DNA from: a virus
DNA: 25,964 nucleotides
Strand: one strand, 5' to 3'
Virus record (IMG/VR): IMGVR_UViG_3300037137_000640
Coordinates: 1 to 25,964 of that record
Shown: piece after piece, positions 5,045-13,053 of the stretch
How positions within the stretch are numbered: position 1 is the first letter of the stretch
Layout of the letters: the number at the start of each line of letters is the position of its first letter
Notes under the pieces: model-generated
The model's input: the letters and a program-made list of their open reading frames with translations, nothing else
Told to the model about the DNA's origin: nothing
The model's database searches: none
Program-made: the position numbers and the translations under genes

Positions 5045-5134
5045 GGGCCGTAGCGCACGGCCCAAAGCGGCACCACGCTTGCCGGCGTGGAGCCTCCTGA
5101 CGAGTCCCCCGCGCCCGCCGTTTTACCGGCGGGC
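5045..5134 (+). promoter_or_regulatory. Cluster of hairpins at the early/late boundary
   Basis: Three perfect inverted repeats lie close together: GGGCCGT/ACGGCCC (5045-5051 and 5057-5063, loop AGCGC), CCACGC/GCGTGG (5073-5078 and 5085-5090), and GCCCGCCG/CGGCGGGC (5113-5120 and 5127-5134, loop TTTTAC). AAGCG/CGCTT (5065-5069 and 5076-5080) competes with the second. The second hairpin encloses GTG 5087, the presumed start of the terminase small subunit. No U-tract follows, so simple termination is unlikely. Attenuation, translational control, or a terminase binding (pac/cos) site are possible. Confidence 0.45.
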
Positions 5135-5482
5135 TCGCCTTTCAACGGGGTAGTCCCTCCCGTTTCGAAGCGCTTCACGAAGGGCAACCGCGCAGGCCCG
5201 GGCGCTCTTCCCAACTCCCGGAAGTTCACCGCATGGGTCCGCGCGTTCCTCGAGAAGCCCGAAACGGCGAAGCTCATCGAGGAGAAAATAAACCGCGACC
5301 TGACTGGCGACGGACCTGCGACGTTCGCTCTCAGGATGTTCGCCTACGGCTACGGCGAGCCGAAGCAGACGCTCGAGCTCGTCGCGCGCGACCAGGCGAG
5401 GCGGCTTGCCGAAGAGGCAGGAGTGAGTCCCGAGGCTCTCATCGCAACGGCCGAACGTCTCGTCGGGATCGAAGCAAATTGA
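5087..5482 (+). CDS. Putative terminase small subunit
   Basis: 131 residues from GTG 5087, the only early start codon in this frame. The Pro-rich N terminus (MEPPDESPAPAVLPAGSPF) is followed by KRFTKGNRAGPGALPNSRKF and a helical C-terminal half (WVRAFLEKPETAKLIEEKIN, then FALRMFAYGYGEPKQTLELV and an Ala/Glu-rich helix). Small terminase subunits bind the packaging site and hand DNA to the large subunit. The assignment rests mainly on position immediately before the large subunit, size, and the AYGYGEPKQ segment, which is common in small phage proteins at this place. No clear helix-turn-helix is visible. It overlaps the large subunit by four bases (TTGA). Confidence 0.6.
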   Translation: MEPPDESPAPAVLPAGSPFNGVVPPVSKRFTKGNRAGPGALPNSRKFTAWVRAFLEKPETAKLIEEKINRDLTGDGPATFALRMFAYGYGEPKQTLELVARDQARRLAEEAGVSPEALIATAERLVGIEAN

Positions 5483-6894
5483 TCGGCTCGCGCGCCGTCG
5501 CCGTTCTCGAAGCCCTTCCCTACGCCGCGGCACTGATCAAGCTCGAGCGCGAGCGCGACGACCTCCAGCCGAAGGTCACGCCGACGTTCCGCGGGGCAGC
5601 CCTCGAGGCGCAGTCGACAACGGAGCACGAATGGATTCTCTCGGGGCCTTCGGAGACCGGGAAGACGGTCGCGGATCTCTGGCGCTTCGACTCGCTGCTG
5701 CGCGCGACACCGTTCGCTCGCGCCGTGATTCTCCGGAAGGTCCGCGCCGACATGAACGGCACGGTCCTCGAGACCTGGCGCCGCATCATCGCGATCCGCG
5801 GTGGCGTCTCGGTCTACGGCGGCGAAGAGGCGAAGCTCTACACCTACCAGAACGGCGCCCGCGTCTTCGTCGCCGGGATGGACCGCCCAGGCGCGGCGCT
5901 CTCCTCCGAGCGCGACTTCATCTACGTGAACCAGGTCGAGGAACTCGGCGTCGAGGACTGGGAATACCTCTCGACGCGGGTTACTGGGCGCGGCACCGTG
6001 ACGTCGACGCCGATGATCTTTGGCGACTGCAACCCGGGGCCCCCAAAGCACTGGATCCGCACGCGCCCTTCGTTGCGCGTCCTCGAGTCGCGGCACGAAG
6101 ACAACCCGACGCTCTACACGGACGACGGCCAGATCACCCCCCAGGGCGTGCGGACGATCTCCGTCCTCGACAAGCTGACGGGCGTCCGGTTCCAGCGCCT
6201 TCGCCTTGGGAAGTGGGTTGCGGCAGAGGGCGTGGTCTACGAACGGTTCGACCGCGCGGTACATGTCATCCCGCGCTTCGAGATCCCGGCGAGCTGGCGC
6301 CGCCTCCGCGTCGTCGACTTCGGGTTCACGAACCCCTTCGTCTGCCAGTGGTGGGCGATCGACGGTGACGGCCGCGCCTTCCGCTACCGCGAGATCTACA
6401 AGACGCAGCGGATCGTCGAGGACCACGCACGCGACATCGTGCGGCTCTCGAAGGGCGAGCAGATCGAAGAGACGATCGCCGATCACGACGCCGAGGACCG
6501 AGCGACGCTTGAGCGCCACGGCGTTTCGACGATCGCCGCGGAGAAGGAAATCACCCCGGGCATTCAGGAAGTCCAGGCGCGCCTCTCGGCGGCCGGCGAC
6601 GGGAAGCCGCGGATCTTCTTCCTCGAGGACTCGCTCGTCGAGCGCGATGAGGAGCTCGCGGCGGCTCATCGGCCCGTCTGCACCGAGGACGAGTTCGAGG
6701 TCTACGCCTGGCCGAAGGACGCGGCCGGCGCGTCGCTCAAGGAAGTCCCGGTCAAGCAGAACGATCACGGCATGGACGCGGCGCGCTACCTCGCGCGGCA
6801 CCTCGACTCGTCTCCTCAGGTCGACTGGCATCAGATCGACCCGGCGCGGGACATGGGCCTCGCCTTCGCGGCTGCCGACGCGGGGGGCCTGTGA
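5479..6894 (+). CDS. terL: Terminase large subunit (packaging ATPase/nuclease)
   Basis: 471 residues if started at TTG 5479, which overlaps the small-subunit stop; the frame is open further upstream but that part is anti-coding in character. The N-terminal ATPase has Walker A GPSETGKT (56-63), a Walker B-like FIYVNQVEEL and the coupling motif GDCNPGPP. The C-terminal RNase H-like nuclease shows VVDFGFTNPFVCQWW (first acid), TIADHDAEDRATLERHG (second) and NDHGMDAARYLARHL (third). It pumps DNA into the prohead and cuts the concatemer. The motif set is complete, so it should be functional. It overlaps the portal start (GTGA). Confidence 0.95.
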   Translation: MIGSRAVAVLEALPYAAALIKLERERDDLQPKVTPTFRGAALEAQSTTEHEWILSGPSETGKTVADLWRFDSLLRATPFARAVILRKVRADMNGTVLETWRRIIAIRGGVSVYGGEEAKLYTYQNGARVFVAGMDRPGAALSSERDFIYVNQVEELGVEDWEYLSTRVTGRGTVTSTPMIFGDCNPGPPKHWIRTRPSLRVLESRHEDNPTLYTDDGQITPQGVRTISVLDKLTGVRFQRLRLGKWVAAEGVVYERFDRAVHVIPRFEIPASWRRLRVVDFGFTNPFVCQWWAIDGDGRAFRYREIYKTQRIVEDHARDIVRLSKGEQIEETIADHDAEDRATLERHGVSTIAAEKEITPGIQEVQARLSAAGDGKPRIFFLEDSLVERDEELAAAHRPVCTEDEFEVYAWPKDAAGASLKEVPVKQNDHGMDAARYLARHLDSSPQVDWHQIDPARDMGLAFAAADAGGL

Positions 6895-8642
6895 GCTTCG
6901 GCGAGCGCTTCCGCTCCGCTTTCGATGTCCTGACGGGCAAGGCCAACGCCGTCCCGACGCAGGAGATCTGGACGCCCTCCCTCCAGGACAAGTTCTGGAT
7001 CCCGGTCGGTACGACCTTCAAGCCCGGCACGCTCGTCGGCTACCTGTCGCGGGCGCAGAGCGGGTACTTCGATCGGCTCCAGGCCTTCTACGACGACATG
7101 CTCTCGAGGGACGCGCACCTGCGGGCGGAGATCGAGAAGGCGACGATGTACGTCAGCGGGGCGACGCTGACCGTGCAGCCGCCGGCCGCCCTTCGGAAGA
7201 CGGCAGCTCAGAAGAGCCCGGAGTCCGTCGCGGCGCACGAAGTTGCCGAGTACGTCGACGAGCAGCTCCGCTCGCCAGATGTCGGGATCGAGGACGCGAT
7301 CGCGACGCTCCTCGGTGGCCGCTGGCGCGGGATCGCTGGTCTCCAGGTGCTCGTCGAGCCAGGGCTCGGGCCGAAGGGTCGCGAGAAGCTCTCCTCGCTG
7401 ACCGCCGTCCCCTCGCAGCGCTTCGGCATGGATCCCAAGAGCCTCCGTCTCGTGCTTCGCCCCGACGCCGGCTCAGGCGAGTTCGTCTACCTCGAGGACC
7501 TCGGCCCGTCGCTCGTCTGGCTCGCGACTGACCTCGAGTTCACCAACCCGGCGCGGCGCGGCCTCTTCCGCGCGTGTATGCACCCCTGGCTCATCCGGAA
7601 CGAGGGCCTTCTCTGGTGGGCGAACTTCGTCCAACTCTTCGGGCAGCCGATCCGAACCGGCACCTATCCGCCGGGGGACGACGACGCGCGGAAGACCCTC
7701 GCCGGGATCCTCGATGCAATGGGCGCGTCCGCCTGGGCGACGATCCCGAAGGGCTCGGAGATCAACTTCGTCGAGGCAACCCAGCGCGTCTCGTCGAACA
7801 ACTCCCCGCACGAAATGATCTTTGAGTGGTGCGCGCGTGAGATGTCGAAGCTGATCATGGGCCACACGCAGACGGCCGACGTTCAGCGTGGCGCGGGCTC
7901 AAAGCAGAGCGCCGAGACCGGCGACGACGTCTCGCTTCGGCTGGCGAAGGCGGAGGCGAAGCTCGTCGCCCGCGTCCTCAGGAACCAGCTCGTCAAGGGC
8001 CTCGTCGAGCGGAACTTCGGGCCCGACGCCACGGTCCCGGACGTTCGCCTCGACGTCGAGAAGGCAAAGGACCTCCTCGAGATCTCGGAGACCTTCAAGA
8101 ACTTCAACGACGCCGGCCTCATGGGCGAGATCACGTCTCGCGACTTCCACGAGATCACGGGTCTCGCGACCGCCGAGGACGGCGAGCCGATGCTGCCGCA
8201 GGCCCAGAAGATCGTCCCTCCGCCGCTTCCAGGATCCCCCGCCGACCGCGCCCCATCGCGGGCGTTACCTCCCGCCCAACAGCCCGGACCAGACGGCGGT
8301 GCGGGCGCGGCCGGGGGCTCTGTCGTCCCGTTCCCCGGCTCCGTGCGCCGTTCCTCGCCTGATGTTCCGGTCACGGCAGCCCCGGCCGTCGAGCCGCTGC
8401 TCCTGCGCGCTACGGCGGCCGCCTACGGCGCCGGCGAGGAGATCGTCGGCCCCTACCGCGACCTCATCGACGCGGCCGTTGCAGAGGGCCTGACGCTGAA
8501 CCAGATCCTCGTGCGGGTTCTGCATCGGGCCCGCGCTGACAACCCGCCGCCGGAGCGCCTGATCGGGCTCTTGGCGGCCGTGCAGCTCGACGCCGAGCTC
8601 CGCGGCCTCTTCACGGCGCAGAAGGCAAAGCCGAATGCGTAA
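6891..8642 (+). CDS. Portal protein, Mu gp29-like (DUF935)
   Basis: 583 residues from GTG 6891. The portal forms the dodecameric ring at one capsid vertex through which DNA passes. The protein follows the DUF935/Mu gp29 pattern: an early LVGYLSRAQSGYFDRLQAFY, DAHLRAEIEKATMYVSG, the central LVWLATDLEFTNPARRGLFR and WLIRNEGLLWWANFVQLFGQ, then MIFEWCAREMSKLIMGHTQT and the SAETGDDVSLRLAKAEAKLV helix. A Pro/Ala-rich linker (about residues 440-500) leads to a helical tail typical of this family. It sits between terminase and the Mu F-like head gene, as in Mu. It overlaps the next gene by eight bases. Confidence 0.93.
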   Translation: MSFGERFRSAFDVLTGKANAVPTQEIWTPSLQDKFWIPVGTTFKPGTLVGYLSRAQSGYFDRLQAFYDDMLSRDAHLRAEIEKATMYVSGATLTVQPPAALRKTAAQKSPESVAAHEVAEYVDEQLRSPDVGIEDAIATLLGGRWRGIAGLQVLVEPGLGPKGREKLSSLTAVPSQRFGMDPKSLRLVLRPDAGSGEFVYLEDLGPSLVWLATDLEFTNPARRGLFRACMHPWLIRNEGLLWWANFVQLFGQPIRTGTYPPGDDDARKTLAGILDAMGASAWATIPKGSEINFVEATQRVSSNNSPHEMIFEWCAREMSKLIMGHTQTADVQRGAGSKQSAETGDDVSLRLAKAEAKLVARVLRNQLVKGLVERNFGPDATVPDVRLDVEKAKDLLEISETFKNFNDAGLMGEITSRDFHEITGLATAEDGEPMLPQAQKIVPPPLPGSPADRAPSRALPPAQQPGPDGGAGAAGGSVVPFPGSVRRSSPDVPVTAAPAVEPLLLRATAAAYGAGEEIVGPYRDLIDAAVAEGLTLNQILVRVLHRARADNPPPERLIGLLAAVQLDAELRGLFTAQKAKPNA

Positions 8643-9330
8643 TCTGGCTGCGTTCTCGGCGGTCCCGGAGGAGCCTCCCGAACTCACCATCGAGGCCGTC
8701 CTCGACTACTGGCGCTCGCTCGAGATCCTGCCGGCCGCGGTCTTCGCGGCGCTCGAGGCGGAGGCCAGGGCGTCGGCCTTCTCGCTCGCCGAGGTCTGGG
8801 ATCAGAAGTTTCTCGCGGCCGTCCACGAATCGCTCTACGACGCCATCGCCGAGGGGATGACCTGGAAGGAATGGGCGGACGTCTTCGACTCGCTCATCCA
8901 GTTCTACGGCGGGAAGGCCGGGGCGGAGGTCTACAGCGAGACGCCCTGGTATTCGCAGCTCGTCTTCCGCCAGAACGTCCTGAACGCCTACGCGGCAGGG
9001 GCCTACGCCGCGCAGTTCTCGCCGAAGGGAATCGACCGCGCCCCCTACTGGATGTTCTCGGCGATCGAGGATGAGCGACTCTGCGAGATCTGCGCGCCGC
9101 TCGACGGGCAGGTCTTCGAGAAGACGGACGAGACGGCGAGGGAGTTTCTCCCATCTCTCCACTTCAACTGCCGCTGCACGGCGATTGACCTCGACGCCGA
9201 GGACGTGGCGGCGGGGAACTACACGGTCAGCAACGGGCACGACGTCACGGTCCCCGTCCCCGACGGCTTCAACCACGACAAGGTCGCAACCCTCGTTCCC
9301 GAAAGCCTCCGAGAGGTGGGCTCGCGATGA
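8635..9330 (+). CDS. Minor head protein, Mu F-like (SPP1 gp7-like)
   Basis: 231 residues from ATG 8635. The central region (QFYGGKAGAEVYSETPWYSQ, then FRQNVLNAYAAGAYAAQ) and the C-terminal Cys/His motif LCEICAPLDGQVF...LPSLHFNCRCTAIDL are hallmarks of the Mu F/SPP1 gp7 minor head family. The paired cysteines C-x2-C and C-x-C probably bind a metal. These proteins join the portal in the prohead and may enter the host with DNA. It is shorter than Mu gpF, keeping mainly the core and the Cys motif. It overlaps the protease gene by four bases. Confidence 0.9.
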   Translation: MRNLAAFSAVPEEPPELTIEAVLDYWRSLEILPAAVFAALEAEARASAFSLAEVWDQKFLAAVHESLYDAIAEGMTWKEWADVFDSLIQFYGGKAGAEVYSETPWYSQLVFRQNVLNAYAAGAYAAQFSPKGIDRAPYWMFSAIEDERLCEICAPLDGQVFEKTDETAREFLPSLHFNCRCTAIDLDAEDVAAGNYTVSNGHDVTVPVPDGFNHDKVATLVPESLREVGSR

Positions 9331-10820
9331 AAATGGTCGAACTAAGCGTCGAGAGCCTTGCCGAAGCCTTCCGGGACTTCAACGAGAAGCAGCGGCAGAA
9401 GGCGGCCGACTCCGGGGCGGCGATGCCCGACGGCTCCTTCCCGATCGAGACCGAGCAAGACCTCCGGAACGCAATTCACGCCATCGGGCGTGCGAAGGAC
9501 CCGGCGGCGGCGAAGGCGCACATCAAGAAGCGGGCGGCGGCTCTCGGACGAGCCGACCTGGTCCCCGAGGGGTGGAGCGTCGAGTTCACGGCATGGGGGG
9601 CGACGATCGAACTCGAGCCGTTCGAGGCGCAGCCCGGAGCCGACGGACTCGTGCCTGGGAAGCCAATCCAACTCTTCAAGCTCGGGAAGTACAAGGCGCG
9701 CGACGGCCGAAAGCTGAATGTCGCGAAAGAAGAGACGGATTCGCTCCTCGCGGACGCGCAGGTGCTTTCCGACGACGGGAACGAGATCGCCCTCCTCGCG
9801 GAGCACGGCGAAGACCCGGTCGAAGGGATGAAGGCCCTCGGCTGGATCGACCCGTCGAGCATCGAACTCCGCGCTGGCTCCGGCCTCTGGGCGACGCGCC
9901 CGAAGTGGACGACCGACGCCTACTCGGACATCAAGGCGCGGAAACGGCGCTACATCTCCCCCCACGTCTTCTCCGTCATCGACGCCGATGGGGCCGTCCG
10001 CCCTCGTCGCTGGCTCGAAATCACGGCCACGAACATTCCGGCCATCACCGGCATGGCGTCTATCGCCGCTCATGCCACACGGTCCACCGACTCGCCCGAG
10101 GATGAGGCGAGGGAACGAAAGGAGCGCGCGATGCAGAACGTCGCGAAACTCCTCGGACTCGCGGAAACCGCGAGCGAGGACGACATCAGCAAGGCCACGA
10201 CGGCCCTGACCGCCAAGGTCACGGACCTCGAGACCAAGCTCGCCGCGAAGACGGCGGGCGGGGGCGGCGGCCACAACGACCACGGCAAGGGGACGTGCTC
10301 GACGGAGTGCCCCTGCAACGGCACCGAGAAACTGACCGCGAAGCCGGAGCCCGACGCGGCCCTGGCCGCAGTGGCCAAGACGGTCGCCGCCCAGCTCGGC
10401 CCGATCTTCATCGAGCAGTTCGCCGCCGCCGCGAAGGCTACCGCCGAGAAGGTCGTCACGGAGCGCTTCGCCGCCGAGGCGAAGGAGAAGCGGGTCGCCG
10501 CTCTCGTCGACCGCGGCGCGCGCGAGGGGAAGATCATCAAGGCCGACCGCGAGAAGTTCGCGGCGCTGGCTGCGATCGACCCCGAGAGCTTCGAGAAGGT
10601 CGTCCTCCCCGCTCTCAAGGTCGTCGCGCCTGTGCGGACGCTCCCGATCGACCGAAGCGACACGAACCTCGACACGAAGGACCCGGCCGAAGAGGGCGCG
10701 CTCCTCATGACGCACGCCGCTCAGCTCTCGGCGACGACGGGCGTCCCGCTGGCCGACGTCGTCGACTACCTGCGGACGAAGCCGGACGGCGACGGCGCGC
10801 CCAAGGGGAAGGAGAACTAA
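9327..10820 (+). CDS. Prohead protease with scaffold domain, Mu I-like
   Basis: 497 residues from ATG 9327 (a second ATG is two codons on). Residues about 25-75 form a small module (MPDGSFPIETEQDLRNAIHA, then AKAHIKKRAAALGRADLVPE) often found fused to phage proteases (DUF6582-like). Residues about 80-255 are the Mu gpI-type protease: WSVEFTAWGATIELEPF, GWIDPSSIELR, WTTDAYSDIKARKRRYISPH with a candidate Ser, and RRWLEITATNIPAITGM. The C-terminal 229 residues are a helical scaffold rich in Ala/Glu/Lys and can also be made alone. It contains an unusual GGGGGHNDHGKGTCSTECPC stretch with clustered His and Cys. The protease should remove scaffold during capsid maturation. Confidence 0.88.
   Translation: MKMVELSVESLAEAFRDFNEKQRQKAADSGAAMPDGSFPIETEQDLRNAIHAIGRAKDPAAAKAHIKKRAAALGRADLVPEGWSVEFTAWGATIELEPFEAQPGADGLVPGKPIQLFKLGKYKARDGRKLNVAKEETDSLLADAQVLSDDGNEIALLAEHGEDPVEGMKALGWIDPSSIELRAGSGLWATRPKWTTDAYSDIKARKRRYISPHVFSVIDADGAVRPRRWLEITATNIPAITGMASIAAHATRSTDSPEDEARERKERAMQNVAKLLGLAETASEDDISKATTALTAKVTDLETKLAAKTAGGGGGHNDHGKGTCSTECPCNGTEKLTAKPEPDAALAAVAKTVAAQLGPIFIEQFAAAAKATAEKVVTERFAAEAKEKRVAALVDRGAREGKIIKADREKFAALAAIDPESFEKVVLPALKVVAPVRTLPIDRSDTNLDTKDPAEEGALLMTHAAQLSATTGVPLADVVDYLRTKPDGDGAPKGKEN
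10131..10820 (+). CDS. Nested capsid scaffold from internal start
   Basis: ATG 10131 lies in frame inside the protease gene, six bases after a strong AAAGGAG (10118-10124). Translation from it gives a 229-residue scaffold beginning MQNVAKLLGLAETASEDDIS, with a coiled-coil-like TTALTAKVTDLETKLAAK, the His/Cys stretch and an Ala/Lys-rich helix. Phages Mu (I/Z) and lambda (C/Nu3) make their scaffold in this way from an in-frame internal start at the end of the protease gene. The same design here is well supported by the ribosome binding site and the domain boundary. Confidence 0.75.
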   Translation: MQNVAKLLGLAETASEDDISKATTALTAKVTDLETKLAAKTAGGGGGHNDHGKGTCSTECPCNGTEKLTAKPEPDAALAAVAKTVAAQLGPIFIEQFAAAAKATAEKVVTERFAAEAKEKRVAALVDRGAREGKIIKADREKFAALAAIDPESFEKVVLPALKVVAPVRTLPIDRSDTNLDTKDPAEEGALLMTHAAQLSATTGVPLADVVDYLRTKPDGDGAPKGKEN

Positions 10821-10821
10821 C

Positions 10822-11208
10822 ATGGCTCTCAAAGGGACCACCGAAGGGCCGACCTTCACCGCTGTCGTCGGCGCTGCCGCGATCAACGGCCACACGAACG
10901 GCCCCCTCCTCGTCACCTACGACACGTCCGGCACAATCGTCGCCTGCGGCGTGGGCGGCACGGCCATCGGCTACGTCGTCGACGACTACGCCATCGCGGC
11001 GACGGCGACCGTCCACTCGATCTTCAATCCGGTCTGCGAGGGAACGGCGAGCGCCGCGATCGCGAAGGGCGACTTCCTGAAGTCGGCAGCCGCCGGCCAG
11101 ATCGCGCCCGAGGCGACCGTCACCACGAAGACCCTGAACACCATCGGGCAGGCAGCGACCGCGGCCTCTGGCGCGGCTGTGGCCTTCACCTGGTCGCCGA
11201 GCCTGTAA
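10822..11208 (+). CDS. Capsid decoration protein (DUF2190/gpD-like)
   Basis: 128 residues from ATG 10822, with GGAAGGAG upstream. It is small, Ala/Thr/Gly/Val-rich and strand-rich, with no charged helices: LLVTYDTSGTIVACGVGG, CEGTASAAIAKGDFLKSAAA and a terminal AAVAFTWSPSL. This matches the trimeric decoration proteins that lock the expanded capsid; the G-D-x-L-x-(S/T) segment is usual in DUF2190 members. It lies between scaffold and major capsid, the standard order. A 10-base gap leads to the capsid gene. Confidence 0.8.
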   Translation: MALKGTTEGPTFTAVVGAAAINGHTNGPLLVTYDTSGTIVACGVGGTAIGYVVDDYAIAATATVHSIFNPVCEGTASAAIAKGDFLKSAAAGQIAPEATVTTKTLNTIGQAATAASGAAVAFTWSPSL

Positions 11209-11218
11209 GGGGCCGACC

Positions 11219-12376
11219 ATGAACACCAACATCCGCGACGCAGAGGTCGGCCGCATCCCCGACGCCATCCTCAACGAAGCCGCCGAGCGGTTCGCAAAGC
11301 TCGGCAAGCGCTTCAAGCCCGCCCCGATGACCGAGGTCGACCCCGGCCTCGCCAAGTTCATGCGCGAGCGGCTCATGAAGCGAGTCCCCGAATCCGAGTA
11401 CCTCCAGCGCTTCGGCCCGGTGACGGACTTCCAGCCCGCATCAAAGACTGTCCTCCCGATGGCGCTCGGCTACACCCAGGCGCCGCACATCGTCGACTTG
11501 CTCTTCCCGCCGTTTGTCGGCGGCCTCGACCTGAAGGCCGACTACCCGAACGCGGGCCTCGAGAAGTTCGACCAGCTCAACACGCTGATCAACTTCGGAT
11601 CGGCCGCGAAGCGGCTCGACATCAAGATCTCCTGGAGCACGGTCCGCGTGGACCTGCACGCGAACGAGACCGTCGTCGACGACCTCGAGGCGCAGGCTGC
11701 GTCCACCCTCCCGTTCGGCTTCGACAAGGAGCTCGCGACCGTCCAGGAATCGCAGATGAACAACGAGAAGGAACAGGCGTTCGAGACGATCCTCGGGACG
11801 GCTGGCACCGGCTCCTACACCTCCGGCTTCTACCAGACGCTCGCGACCACGTATCAGTGGTCGGACCACACGACCTCTTACACCGGCCATCCGATCGACG
11901 AGGTCCGCCAGAAGATGTCAAAGCTCCGGAAGGCCGTGGGCGCGAACACCTTCAACTTCTGGTGTGGGCCCGACGTCATCGCCGCGCTGATCACTCACCC
12001 CGACGTCAAGAGCGCCATCCAGTACGCGGGCCTCGGCGGCAAAACAGCCCCCGGCGGCGTCGCATCAATGGACACGCTCACCGGCCTCTTCGGCTGCAAC
12101 ATCGTCGTCGGCGGCGCCGGCTACCTTACGGCCGGCGCTCGCGCTGACATGTGGCTCCAGGATGCGGGCCTTCTGGCCGCTCCGACGGGCTCGATCATGT
12201 CCCAGCAATTCGTGATGAACGTGATCACGGAAGTCTTCCCCTACTTCTACACGTACCGCGACGAGCGGCTCGGGCCGAAGGGCTCGATGGTGCAGAAGTT
12301 CTCGAACTGCTGGAAGACCGTGCAGCTCAACAAGTCTGCCGGCTACCTCTGGAAGAACGCGACGGCCGCCTTCTGA
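11219..12376 (+). CDS. Major capsid protein
   Basis: 385 residues from ATG 11219. The N-terminal part is a charged helical arm (AILNEAAERFAKLGKRFKPA), followed by a domain with KTVLPMALGYTQAPHIVDLL, ISWSTVRVDLHANETVVDDL and FDKELATVQESQMNNEKEQA. The centre holds SGFYQTLATTYQWSDHTTSY and the C terminus FPYFYTYRDERLGPKGSMVQ. Length, order after decoration protein, and these segments fit the HK97-fold capsid proteins found in Mu-like head modules. It forms the hexamers and pentamers of the head. A hairpin follows directly after the stop, as is common behind highly expressed capsid genes. Confidence 0.88.
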   Translation: MNTNIRDAEVGRIPDAILNEAAERFAKLGKRFKPAPMTEVDPGLAKFMRERLMKRVPESEYLQRFGPVTDFQPASKTVLPMALGYTQAPHIVDLLFPPFVGGLDLKADYPNAGLEKFDQLNTLINFGSAAKRLDIKISWSTVRVDLHANETVVDDLEAQAASTLPFGFDKELATVQESQMNNEKEQAFETILGTAGTGSYTSGFYQTLATTYQWSDHTTSYTGHPIDEVRQKMSKLRKAVGANTFNFWCGPDVIAALITHPDVKSAIQYAGLGGKTAPGGVASMDTLTGLFGCNIVVGGAGYLTAGARADMWLQDAGLLAAPTGSIMSQQFVMNVITEVFPYFYTYRDERLGPKGSMVQKFSNCWKTVQLNKSAGYLWKNATAAF

Positions 12377-12384
12377 TCCTGAAC

Positions 12385-12412
12385 GGGCGGGGGTTGCGAG
12401 CTCCCGCCCTTT
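12385..12412 (+). terminator. Terminator-like hairpin behind the capsid gene
   Basis: GGGCGGG (12385-12391) pairs with CCCGCCC (12403-12409). One G-U and one G-C pair extend the stem to nine, with loop TTGCGAG, and three Ts follow. The short T-run makes it a partial terminator or an mRNA-stabilising end rather than a full stop, since genes continue on the same strand 40 bases on. Confidence 0.5.
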
Positions 12413-12428
12413 CCCGAACGGAGAACCC

Positions 12429-12617
12429 ATGCTCGTTCTCGTCAAAGACCGGATCGAAATGGGAAGCCAGGTCTGGGAACCGACGCCCGGCAAGGACCTC
12501 GTCGTGGACGGGGGTGTCTTCGGCTTCCATCTCAGGGACCTCATCAACGCGAAGGTCGTCGAGCCGGTCGAAGGGGTCGCGGCGTCGACGGCTCCCGAGA
12601 AGACCGACGATGTCTGA
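12429..12617 (+). CDS. Small conserved-looking phage protein behind capsid
   Basis: 62 residues from ATG 12429, with GGAG seven bases upstream. The protein begins MLVLVKDRIEMGSQVWEPTP and continues GKDLVVDGGVFGFHLRDLIN, an alternating pattern suggesting a small beta structure, with an acidic C terminus. No family is recognised. Its place after the capsid gene is where many phages encode a small head-completion or Rho-like helix-extension protein. It overlaps the lipoprotein gene by eight bases. Confidence 0.6.
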   Translation: MLVLVKDRIEMGSQVWEPTPGKDLVVDGGVFGFHLRDLINAKVVEPVEGVAASTAPEKTDDV

Positions 12618-13053
12618 CCGACAGAGTTACCCCCTGCCGGCGGTGCGGGCTTCCTCCGATTTCCCTGCCAGTCGTCGGGGTGAGTACCTCCTTCCCCGTA
12701 ACCGCCGGCGCTTTTTCGCTTCGATCCTCGTCCCCGTCCTTCTCGTCGTCTCCTGCGCCACCTTCAAGTCGAACCCCCCGAACAAACAGGCGCTCCAGAT
12801 CCTCGACGTCACGCGGGCGAGTGTCGCCGCGGCCGTCACCGTCTTCAACGGCCTGATCGCCGAAGGGAAAGTCTCCGAGCCGGCGCGGCTCAAGGCCATC
12901 CAGCTCCGACAGCAGTACCTCGCGGCCGACAAGGTCGCCGTCGACGGCCTGGCCGTCTCCACGGTGACGGACGCGACCGTCTACGCGGCGCCGGTCAAGC
13001 AGCTCGCGGACGACCTGGTCGCTTTCATCGCGACCCTGAAGGGCGCGCCGTGA
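12610..13053 (+). CDS. Putative phage lipoprotein of the lysis region
   Basis: 147 residues from ATG 12610, the only usual start before the signal. After a long leader (35 residues, ending in the basic RNRRR) comes a hydrophobic core SILVPVLLVVSC with lipobox Cys49. The mature part is helical and Ala/Val/Lys-rich (NKQALQILDVTRASVAAAVT, then LKAIQLRQQYLAADKVAVDG). An outer-membrane spanin (Rz1-like) is one possibility given the membrane and endolysin genes downstream, but this protein lacks the Pro-rich composition of Rz1. The long leader is unusual for a lipoprotein signal. Confidence 0.65.
   Translation: MSDRQSYPLPAVRASSDFPASRRGEYLLPRNRRRFFASILVPVLLVVSCATFKSNPPNKQALQILDVTRASVAAAVTVFNGLIAEGKVSEPARLKAIQLRQQYLAADKVAVDGLAVSTVTDATVYAAPVKQLADDLVAFIATLKGAP

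Noticed and set aside
5233-5478. Longer terminase large subunit starting at ATG 5233
   Set aside because: The extra 82 residues overlap the small-subunit gene and read as Arg-rich shadow sequence; TTG 5479 fits the coupling pattern of the operon.
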